Source: DATBLE01 sp036555585
Lineage (GTDB): Bacteria > Actinomycetota > Thermoleophilia > Gaiellales > Gaiellaceae
NCBI GenBank assembly: GCA_036555585.1
Contig: DATBLE010000050.1
Coordinates: forward strand, 1-64,000
Length of the DNA: 64,000 bases
Direction: 5' to 3'
Shown piece by piece: positions 58,028-64,000 of this stretch; positions within the stretch are counted from its first letter, which is position 1; each line of letters starts with the position of its first letter. Below the pieces are notes generated by a model that worked only from the letters and a program-made list of their open reading frames with translations, made no database searches and was not told where the DNA came from. Made by a program: the position numbers and the translations under genes.

Positions 58028-59395
58028 ATGGCGACTGTGATCATCGAAGAAGAACGGCTCGTCGAGCTGAGGGGAGGCTTCTCGGGCGCGGTTCTGCTCG
58101 CGGAGGACGACGGATACGAGGACGCGCGGCGCGTCCACAACGGCTTGATCGACCGCCGGCCCCTGTTGATCGCCCGTTGCGGCGGCACGGCCGACGTGGC
58201 CGCGGCCGTCCGGTTCGCGCGCTCGGCGGGGCTCGAACTCAGCGTCCGGGGCGGCGGTCACAACGTCGCAGGCCGCGCAGTCGCCGACGACGCGCTGATG
58301 GTCGACCTGTCGCCGATGAAGGGCGTCTACGTCGATGCCGAGGCGAAGACCGTGCGGGCGCAGGGCGGCGTGCTCTGGAGGGAGCTGAACCGGGAGACGG
58401 CGGCTCACGGCCTGGCGACGACCGGCGGGGCGATCTCGACCACCGGCATCGCCGGCCTCACGCTCGGGGGCGGGCTGGGCTGGCTGATGGCCAAGCACGG
58501 GCTTGCGGCCGACAACGTGCTCTCGGTCGAGCTCGTGACCGCCGACGGCGAGATCGTCGAGGTGACGGAGGAATCCGACGCCGACCTGTTCTGGGCGCTA
58601 CGCGGCGGCGGCGGCAACTTCGGTATCGCCGCCTCGTTCCAGTACCGCCTGCATCCGCTGGAGACGATCACCGGCGGCCTGATCGCCCATCCGATCGATG
58701 CCGCGGGCGACATGCTCCGCTTCTACCGCGACGCAGCGCCGTCGTCCTCGGACGACCTGACCGTGTTCGCGGCGCTCGTGCACGCGCCCGACGGCTCGGG
58801 CGTGAAGCTCGCGGCGATGCTCGCCTTCCACACCGGAACGCCCGAGGAGGCCGAGCGCGATCTCGCGCCGTACAAGGAGTGGGGCTCGCCGCTGATGGTC
58901 GAGGTCGGGCCGATGCCGTACCAGGTCTTCAACACGATCCTCGACGCCGGCTATCCGACCGGCTCGCTGAACTACTGGCTCTCCAGCTTCACGACCGGAA
59001 TACCCGACGGGCTGATCGACACGGCGTTCGAGCGTTTCGCGACCGTCCCCTCCCCCATGAGCGCCGTGCTGCTCGAGCACTTCCACGGCGCGGTCTGCCG
59101 GGTCGGCGAGCAGGACACCGCGGTGCCGCACCGGCACGAAGGCTGGAACCTCGTCCTCCCGTCGGTCTGGATGGATCCCGCCGACACCGACGCCAACGTC
59201 GCCTGGACGCGGGAGACCCTGGAGGCGCTCGGGCCGCACCTCACCGGCGCCCGCTGGCTCAACTACCTGGCCGACGACCAGGGCGACGACGCGATTCGCA
59301 AGGCCTATGGGCCGAACTACGACCGGCTGGTGGAGCTGAAGCGCCGCTACGACCCGGACAACGTCTTCCGGAACAACCACAACATCCAGCCATGA
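58028..59395 (+). CDS. FAD-dependent oxidoreductase, BBE-type (PCMH/VAO family)
   Basis: 455-aa flavoprotein with an N-terminal PCMH FAD domain and C-terminal berberine-bridge BBE domain. The RGGGHNVAGRA segment near residue 77 supplies the His for 8-alpha-histidyl FAD; the Cys that makes a second FAD bond in bicovalent members is not present in the TTGGAISTTGIAGLTLGGG region. The BBE end reads YGPNYDRLVELKRRYDPDN then VFRNNHNI. No signal peptide is seen, so it is likely cytoplasmic. ATG 58028 has GGAGGTGG before it. Substrate is probably a sugar, oligosaccharide or secondary metabolite. Confidence 0.9.
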   Translation: MATVIIEEERLVELRGGFSGAVLLAEDDGYEDARRVHNGLIDRRPLLIARCGGTADVAAAVRFARSAGLELSVRGGGHNVAGRAVADDALMVDLSPMKGVYVDAEAKTVRAQGGVLWRELNRETAAHGLATTGGAISTTGIAGLTLGGGLGWLMAKHGLAADNVLSVELVTADGEIVEVTEESDADLFWALRGGGGNFGIAASFQYRLHPLETITGGLIAHPIDAAGDMLRFYRDAAPSSSDDLTVFAALVHAPDGSGVKLAAMLAFHTGTPEEAERDLAPYKEWGSPLMVEVGPMPYQVFNTILDAGYPTGSLNYWLSSFTTGIPDGLIDTAFERFATVPSPMSAVLLEHFHGAVCRVGEQDTAVPHRHEGWNLVLPSVWMDPADTDANVAWTRETLEALGPHLTGARWLNYLADDQGDDAIRKAYGPNYDRLVELKRRYDPDNVFRNNHNIQP

Positions 59396-59444
59396 TGATG
59401 AGCACAGAGAGGGACAGGTCTGACAGACCTGTCCCCGGTGCCGT
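59395..59444 (+). repeat. GGGACAGG palindrome family, copy 3
   Basis: ATGATGAGCACAGAGA leads into GGGACAGGTCTG (59411-59422) paired with CAGACCTGTCCC (59424-59435) and the tail CCGGTGCCGT. The first 24 bases are identical to the minus strand of 29437-29460. It sits right after the FAD-oxidase stop and ahead of the convergent XRE gene, where it could stop transcription from both sides. Confidence 0.7.
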
Positions 59445-59447
59445 TAC

Positions 59448-59747
59448 CTAGGCCTTCAGCTGCTTGTACAGCCGGTCGATCATCGCCGGCAGCTGCTCGA
59501 GCCGTTCCGTGATCACGCGCAGGCGGTACTCGCGGAAGTGCTCCGGCTCCACGCCGAGCGCTTCCGCGAGACGGTCGATCACGCCGTTCGAGGGCACCGG
59601 CCGGTTGCCGTGCACGAGGTGGTTGAGGTAGCCGGCCGACAGGCCCGTCTTCGCCGCCAGGCTCCGGTAGGTCACCCCCGCCTCGTCCATCAGCCGCTCG
59701 ATCGTGGGGCCGAACGGCTCCTCGCTGAAGCGTCGCTTGCGTGGCAT
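59448..59747 (-). CDS. XRE-family helix-turn-helix regulator, 99 aa
   Basis: Cro/CI-like DNA-binding protein: TIERLMDEAGVTYRSLAAKT, then GLSAGYLNHLVHGNRPVPSN and IDRLAEALGVEPEHFREYRL; a C-terminal helix follows. ATG 59747 shares its first A with the last base of the proS TGA (TGATG), so it is translated by re-initiation after proS. Its targets are unknown; a role in the stress response to translation is only a guess. Confidence 0.85.
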   Translation of the reverse strand: MPRKRRFSEEPFGPTIERLMDEAGVTYRSLAAKTGLSAGYLNHLVHGNRPVPSNGVIDRLAEALGVEPEHFREYRLRVITERLEQLPAMIDRLYKQLKA

Positions 59748-61405
59748 CAGACGGTCACCTCCTGCGCGGAGACACGGCGTTCCTCGCCGGTTGCGCGGTC
59801 TCGGACGTCAACCATCCCGTCCTCGAGGGTCTTCTTGCCGACCGTGACCCGGGTCGGGATGCCGATCAGGTCGGCGTCGGCGAACTTCTCGCCGGCCCTG
59901 AGGTCGCGGTCGTCGAGGAGGACGGACGCGCCGCCGGCCTCGAGTGCGGCCGCCACCTCCTCGGCCTGCCCCTCCAGGCCGGGCAGCGCGACGACGTGGG
60001 CGTCGTACGGCGCGATCTCCGTCGGCCAGCCGGCGATGCCGTTCTCGTCGTGGCGTTGTTCGATCACTGCAGCGATTATGCGCCCTGGGCCGATTCCGTA
60101 ACTTCCGCCCAGGAGTGGTTTCTCGCGACCGTCCTTGTCGAGGAAGGTCGCCTCGAGGCCATGGCTGTACTTGTCGCCGAAGTTGAAGATGTGTCCCACC
60201 TCGATCGCGGTCTGAAACCGCAGCGCGCCGCCGCACTCGGGGCAGCGGTCGCCCTCGACCGGCTCGCGGATGTCGGCGAGCTCGGGCCGGTAGTCGCGGC
60301 CGACCTGGACACCGCGCAGGTGGAAGCCGTCGCGGTTGGCGCCGGCGACGAACTGCCCTGCGCGCAGCGTCTCGTCGGCGATCACGCGGCCCGAGAACCC
60401 GACCGGACCGAGCGAGCCGCCCGACGCCCCGAACGCCGTGCGGACCTCCTCGTCGGTCGCGGGCCGCGAGCCCTGCTTCAGCGCAGAGAGCAGCTTCGAC
60501 TCGCTGAGGCGATCGTCGCCACGCACCAGGGCGAGCACGACGTCGCCGTCGTCGGTGGTCACGGGCATCGCCTTCGACGTCGCGGCGATGTCGACGCCGA
60601 GGAAGGCGGCGAGGCCCTCGCAGGACGTCACCCCGGGCGTCTCGACCTCCTCGGGCCGGTCGAGCGGCGGCGGGAACTCGGGGGCTCGCGGAACGCCGCG
60701 CGCGATCTCGGCGTCGGCGGCGTAGTCGCCGCGCTCGCAGCGGACCAGCGTGTTCTCGCCCGAGCCGGACGGCGCGAGGAAGTCGATCGTCAGGTCGCCA
60801 CCCATGACACCGCTCTCCGCCCGGACTGCATGCGCCTCGATGCCGCACCGCTCGAAGATGCGTCCGTACGCCTCGTGGTTTCTCCAGAAGCTCGCCTCGG
60901 AGCTCTCCTGGTCGCGGTCGAACGAGTACGCGTCCTTCATGATGAACTCGCGCACGCGGAGGAGGCCCCCTCGCGGGCGAGGCTCGTCCCGGTCCTTCAC
61001 CGAGAAGTGGTACCAGAGCTGGGGCAGCTCCCTGTACGAGCGGATCTCGCGGGCGTGGAACGTGAATGTCTCCTCGTGGGTGAACGGCAGGAGGAACCGT
61101 CGACCGGTCCGGTCGGTGACGTGGAAGAGCTCGGGGATCCGGTCGCGCCCGGTCGCCTGCCACAGCTCGAGCGGGGTCAAGAGCGGGCAGAGGAACTCCT
61201 GGGCGCCGATCGCATCCATCTCCTCGCGGATCACCTGCTCCACCTTCCGGTGGATTCGCCACCCCAGCGGCAGGTAGGTCCAGAGCCCGGCGCCGACCTG
61301 ACGGACGAAGGCGCCGCGGACGAGCAGCTTGTGGCTGGCCGCTTCGGCATCGGCCGGATCCTCGCGCAGGGTCGGAAGGAAGAGCTGCGATGCCCGGGCT
61401 GCCAT
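59747..61405 (-). CDS. proS: Prolyl-tRNA synthetase, bacterial type
   Basis: Charges tRNA-Pro. 552 aa from ATG 61405, which restores the family start MxxSQxFxPTLRE; an upstream GTG at 61441 would add 12 residues of poor fit. Motif 2 and the Pro/ATP site are visible in RPRGGLLRVREFIMKDAYSF, the cis-editing INS domain is present between motifs 2 and 3 (TPGVTSCEGLAAFLGVDIAA, SKAMPV), motif 3 is in GGSYGIGPGRIIAAVIEQRH, and an anticodon-binding C-terminal domain follows. A perfect palindrome lies in its short leader. Confidence 0.96.
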   Translation of the reverse strand: MAARASQLFLPTLREDPADAEAASHKLLVRGAFVRQVGAGLWTYLPLGWRIHRKVEQVIREEMDAIGAQEFLCPLLTPLELWQATGRDRIPELFHVTDRTGRRFLLPFTHEETFTFHAREIRSYRELPQLWYHFSVKDRDEPRPRGGLLRVREFIMKDAYSFDRDQESSEASFWRNHEAYGRIFERCGIEAHAVRAESGVMGGDLTIDFLAPSGSGENTLVRCERGDYAADAEIARGVPRAPEFPPPLDRPEEVETPGVTSCEGLAAFLGVDIAATSKAMPVTTDDGDVVLALVRGDDRLSESKLLSALKQGSRPATDEEVRTAFGASGGSLGPVGFSGRVIADETLRAGQFVAGANRDGFHLRGVQVGRDYRPELADIREPVEGDRCPECGGALRFQTAIEVGHIFNFGDKYSHGLEATFLDKDGREKPLLGGSYGIGPGRIIAAVIEQRHDENGIAGWPTEIAPYDAHVVALPGLEGQAEEVAAALEAGGASVLLDDRDLRAGEKFADADLIGIPTRVTVGKKTLEDGMVDVRDRATGEERRVSAQEVTV

Positions 61406-61421
61406 AAGAAACCGAGTCGAA

Positions 61422-61439
61422 GCCAGAGCAAGCTCTGGC
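61422..61439. repeat. Perfect palindrome ahead of proS
   Basis: GCCAGAGC-AA-GCTCTGGC, 8-bp arms, 17 bases upstream of the proS ATG. Could be an operator or a leader hairpin; it lies just after the ispG stop. Confidence 0.4.
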
Positions 61440-61457
61440 ACCGACGCTGTTGCCAGC

Positions 61458-62594
61458 TTAGTCGCTGAGCGGGATCAGGGAGGCTTCGGCCATCGCCAGC
61501 GCGGCCGGCTTGGCCATCTTCAGACGCTTGGGGCGACGCATGCCGTCCGCGATCCACCTGTCGATCTCGAAGAACAGCTCGTCGATCAGGATGTCGGACG
61601 AGACCTTCTTCAGCACCCGGCCGTGCGCGTAGACGAAGCCGACGTCGCGACCGCCGGCGATGCCGAAGTCGGCGTCGCCGGCCTCCCCCGGCCCGTTCAC
61701 CGCGCAGCCGAGCACGGCGACCTCGAAGTGCTCCGAGTAGCCGGCGAGGCGCGCCTCGACCTTCTCGGCCAGCGTCTGGACGCCGACGTTGTCCCGGCCG
61801 CAGGACGGGCAGGCGATCATGATCGGCCCCCGCTCGCGCAGGCCGAGCGACTTGAGGATCTCGTACGCGGTCCTGACCTCCTCGACCGGGTCAGCAGTCA
61901 GCGAGACGCGGATGGTGTCGCCGATCCCGTCGACGAGCAGGGCGCCCATGCCGACGGCGCTCTTGATCGAGCCCGAGAACGGCGTGCCGGCCTCGGTGAC
62001 GCCCAGGTGGAGGGGATACGGGACCTTCTCGGAGAGCATCCGGTAGGCGCGGATCATGGTCGGCACGTGGCTCGACTTGACGGAGATCTTGAAGTCGCGG
62101 TAGTCGAGCCTCTCGAGCAGCTCGACCTCCTCGAGCGCCGCGGCGACGAGAGCCTCGGCCTGGTCGCGTTGCGCGACGTCCTCGAGATGCTTCGGCAGCG
62201 AGCCGGAGTTGGCGCCGATCCGCATGGGGATTCCCGCCCTCTTGGCGGCCTGCACGACCAGCTCGACCTTGTCGGGGCCGCCGATGTTGCCCGGGTTGAT
62301 CCGGACGGCCGCCACGCCGCCCTCGATCGCCTTCAGGGCCAGCGACGCGTTGAAGTGGATGTCCGCGATCACCGGGATCGGTGAGAGGCGCACGATCCGG
62401 GGCAGCGCCTCGGCATCCTCGGTCTTCGGGACGGCGACGCGCACCACCTCGCAACCGGCCGAGGCGAGCGCAGCGATCTGCGCCGTCGTCGCTTCGACGT
62501 CGTGCGTCTTGGTCAGGGTCATCGACTGCACGACGACGGGCGCGCCACCGCCGATCGCGACCCCACCGACGTGGATTTGCCGCCCGCTGGCCAC
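61458..62594 (-). CDS. ispG: 4-hydroxy-3-methylbut-2-enyl diphosphate synthase
   Basis: Iron-sulphur enzyme of the MEP isoprenoid pathway, 378 aa. Opens with QIHVGGVAIGGGAPVVVQSM, then TIM-barrel motifs ADIHFNASLAL and RINPGNIGG. The 4Fe-4S cluster ligands are in CPSCGR near residue 269 and GCAVNGPGEAGDADFG near 300. GTG 62594 is favoured over GTG 62615 because a TACAAT box ends six bases before it, while it lies inside the longer reading. It is followed by proS and preceded by rseP on the same strand. Confidence 0.95.
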   Translation of the reverse strand: MASGRQIHVGGVAIGGGAPVVVQSMTLTKTHDVEATTAQIAALASAGCEVVRVAVPKTEDAEALPRIVRLSPIPVIADIHFNASLALKAIEGGVAAVRINPGNIGGPDKVELVVQAAKRAGIPMRIGANSGSLPKHLEDVAQRDQAEALVAAALEEVELLERLDYRDFKISVKSSHVPTMIRAYRMLSEKVPYPLHLGVTEAGTPFSGSIKSAVGMGALLVDGIGDTIRVSLTADPVEEVRTAYEILKSLGLRERGPIMIACPSCGRDNVGVQTLAEKVEARLAGYSEHFEVAVLGCAVNGPGEAGDADFGIAGGRDVGFVYAHGRVLKKVSSDILIDELFFEIDRWIADGMRRPKRLKMAKPAALAMAEASLIPLSD

Positions 62595-62600
62595 GAAGCG

Positions 62601-62606
62601 ATTGTA
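62601..62606 (-). promoter_or_regulatory. -10 box TACAAT before ispG
   Basis: On the minus strand TACAAT ends 6 bases before GTG 62594, so the mRNA probably begins at the start codon. No matching -35 hexamer. Confidence 0.5.
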
Positions 62607-62665
62607 GTTGGGCACTTCGCCGCCGCGCCCGACCTGAGCGGGCGCGGCTCACAACGGCCCGACAC

Positions 62666-62716
62666 CCGCCCGAAGTCGTCATGGCTCCGGCGAAGCCGGA
62701 GCCGGACTTCGGGCGG
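62666..62716 (-). terminator. Nested hairpin after rseP
   Basis: Outer 12-bp stem CCGCCCGAAGTC (62666-62677)/GACTTCGGGCGG (62705-62716) enclosing a 9-bp stem GGCTCCGGC-GAA-GCCGGAGCC (62683-62703), with 5 unpaired bases on one side. It follows the rseP TAA by 4 bases and lies before the ispG promoter. There is no U-run, so termination is inferred from position. Confidence 0.65.
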
Positions 62717-62720
62717 CTGG

Positions 62721-63920
62721 TTAGCCGCCGCCCAATCTGCCGACGTCGTTCGAGATCCCGATCACGAACAGGAAGAGCACCAGCGCGATCCCGACCACGG
62801 AGACGCGCTCGTAGACCTCGCGGGCGACCGCTCGCCCGCGGATGCCCTCGACGATCGAGAAGGCGATGTGGCCGCCGTCGAGCGGCAGCAGCGGCAACAT
62901 GTTCATCAGCGCCAGCGACAGGCTGATCAGGCCGAGCACCCAGAGATACTCCTCGAGCCCCTGCCCGGCGCTGCGGTCGAGCGTCTGCGTGATGCCGACC
63001 GGGCTCGAGATGTCCTTGCGGCCCTCGCCGTGCGCGAGCCGGCCGAGCGACTTGCCGATCTCCTTCGTGACGACTCCGGTCAGCTTCAGCGACTGCCAGG
63101 CCGACTGTCCCAGGCCGAGGTCCTGTCCGCGGAGAACGAACCCGAGCCGGTAGGCGCCGTCGATCACCCGGGGCTGCACGGGCGGCAGGGAGACGAGCTG
63201 CGAGCCGCGCTGGACCGTCACCGCGACGGGCTTGCCCTTCGACCCCGAGATCGCGGAGGCGATCCCGGACGGCCCGACCTGGACGCCGTTGATCGTGACG
63301 ATCTGGTCGCCCGGCTTCAGACCGATCGCGGCCGCGGGCTTGCCCGCCAGCACGCTGTCGACCGTGCTCGTCGCCTTCCCGCCCCCGACGAGGAAGAGCA
63401 GCGTGAACAGCGCGACCGCGAGGGCGAAGTTCGTGGCCGGGCCTGCGATGATGGCGGCGATCCGGCGCCAGGTGTCCTGGCGCCAGTAGGCCTGCGGCGA
63501 GAGCCCGTCGAGCATCTCCTGGATCCCGCGGGAGAACCCGTCGGGCGGATGCTCTCCGCCGAGGCGCGTAAGCTCCTCGAGGGCGGCGCCGGCGGCCGCG
63601 TCGTCACCCGAGGCGAGCGCGCGCTTCAGCCGCTGGAGCGGAGCCGTGAGCTCGGGACGTTGCTGGAGTGCACGCCCGAAGTGCGCGTCGACATCGGACG
63701 GCGCCGGTCTCTGCATCCCGGGGATCTTCACGTAGCCCCCGAGCGGGACCGCCCCGAGCCCGTACTCGATTCCGTTCCGGTTGACCTTGGCGATCGCGGG
63801 CGGGAACCCCACGTAGAAGCGGCGCGGCCGCATGCCGACGGCGATCGCGGCGAAGAAGTGTCCCGCCTCGTGGATCAGGATCAGGAACCCCAGCCCGACG
63901 ATCGCGACGAAGACATTCAT
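62721..63920 (-). CDS. rseP: RIP metalloprotease, RseP/SppA-type site-2 protease
   Basis: Intramembrane zinc protease of 399 aa. The HEAGH motif is at residues 17-21 in the first membrane helix, a GLGAVPLGGYVKI strand follows, a PDZ domain is centred on LKPGDQIVTINGVQVG (about residue 200), and the second metal motif LLPLDGGH is near 357. A long linker (residues 70-140) separates the first helices from the next. ATG 63920 is 4 bases inside the upstream stop. Typically lies in the dxr-rseP-ispG cluster, as seen here. Confidence 0.95.
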   Translation of the reverse strand: MNVFVAIVGLGFLILIHEAGHFFAAIAVGMRPRRFYVGFPPAIAKVNRNGIEYGLGAVPLGGYVKIPGMQRPAPSDVDAHFGRALQQRPELTAPLQRLKRALASGDDAAAGAALEELTRLGGEHPPDGFSRGIQEMLDGLSPQAYWRQDTWRRIAAIIAGPATNFALAVALFTLLFLVGGGKATSTVDSVLAGKPAAAIGLKPGDQIVTINGVQVGPSGIASAISGSKGKPVAVTVQRGSQLVSLPPVQPRVIDGAYRLGFVLRGQDLGLGQSAWQSLKLTGVVTKEIGKSLGRLAHGEGRKDISSPVGITQTLDRSAGQGLEEYLWVLGLISLSLALMNMLPLLPLDGGHIAFSIVEGIRGRAVAREVYERVSVVGIALVLFLFVIGISNDVGRLGGG

Positions 63921-64000
63921 GCGCTTTCCGTCCCTTCGGGCCGGAAGGCGCCAGCTGCCCTGCCGCTCAGGATGGTCACGCGAGCACCTTCAGCCGTTGC
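63917..64000 (-). CDS. 3' end of an unidentified gene
   Basis: The open frame runs off the window edge and ends at a TGA overlapping the rseP ATG by 4 bases. The last 27 residues include the sequence ATAEGARVTILSGRAAGAF and end in TESA. In related genomes dxr is often the gene before rseP, but this short tail cannot be matched with confidence. Confidence 0.45.
   Translation of the reverse strand, partial: ATAEGARVTILSGRAAGAFRPEGTESA

Overview
The window is a dense, high-GC stretch of bacterial chromosome, about 67 protein genes and one tRNA with very little intergenic DNA. It is most likely from an actinobacterium of the class Thermoleophilia (Gaiella/Solirubrobacter-like). Support for this: RNase J and RNase Y occur together; the MurT-GatD pair for lipid II amidation is present; a GarA-type FHA protein sits next to an FtsR-type MerR regulator and an RsiG-like protein; a secreted protein carries an Ig-like module typical of Thermoleophilia; and many start codons sit only 4-10 nt after a TANNNT box, as expected for leaderless mRNAs. 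The class-level placement is inference. No phage, plasmid, CRISPR array or intact insertion sequence is visible.

Layout. 1-9.5 kb: the 3' part of RNase J, an unknown protein, and two copies of a PfkB sugar kinase + nucleoside hydrolase gene pair flanking ftsK, then a DUF455 ferritin-like protein. 9.5-14.7 kb: a complete BMP-type nucleoside ABC importer. Together these read as a nucleoside uptake and salvage region. 14.7-25.3 kb: RodZ-like protein, cinA, thpR, recA-recX, rny, miaB, a phosphatase, miaA and a dapF homologue, a normal actinobacterial backbone order. 25.5-28.4 kb (minus): dapD-dapC-dapE of the succinylase lysine branch. 28.5-31.7 kb: secreted Ig-like protein, hflX, dut, NUDIX. 31.7-35.1 kb (minus): MetE-like protein and gatD-murT. 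35.2-39 kb: an HNH-repeat protein, a class II amidotransferase and two RpoD-family sigma factors facing each other. 39.4-46.4 kb (mostly minus): small envelope proteins, apt, ftsR-like, garA-like, rsiG-like, a GDP-mannose type fusion enzyme and a phosphatidyltransferase. 46.4-57 kb: HutF-like amidohydrolase, GH99-like secreted protein, response regulator, molybdopterin oxidoreductase with a helical partner, epimerase, Zn-alcohol dehydrogenase and manganese catalase. 57-64 kb: a gene-poor repeat-bearing patch, tRNA-Pro, an FAD oxidase, and the minus-strand run of rseP, ispG, proS and an XRE regulator.

The most unusual signals are not in genes. (1) A two-hairpin element of about 62-64 nt follows directly after the stop codons of RNase J and of a sigma factor 36 kb away, with a variable but still paired first hairpin. 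(2) A 166-nt inverted-repeat element fills the space between a NUDIX gene and the MetE-like gene, and its three stem substitutions are all G-U compatible on the plus strand. (3) A GGGACAGG...CCTGTCCC palindrome family with shared flanks has three copies. Among proteins, the DapF homologue lacks both catalytic cysteines, cinA has no canonical start codon covering its conserved N-terminus, and an 80-residue protein carries an RsiG-type cyclic-di-GMP motif with one residue changed. All functional calls are from reading the sequence; no database search was possible.
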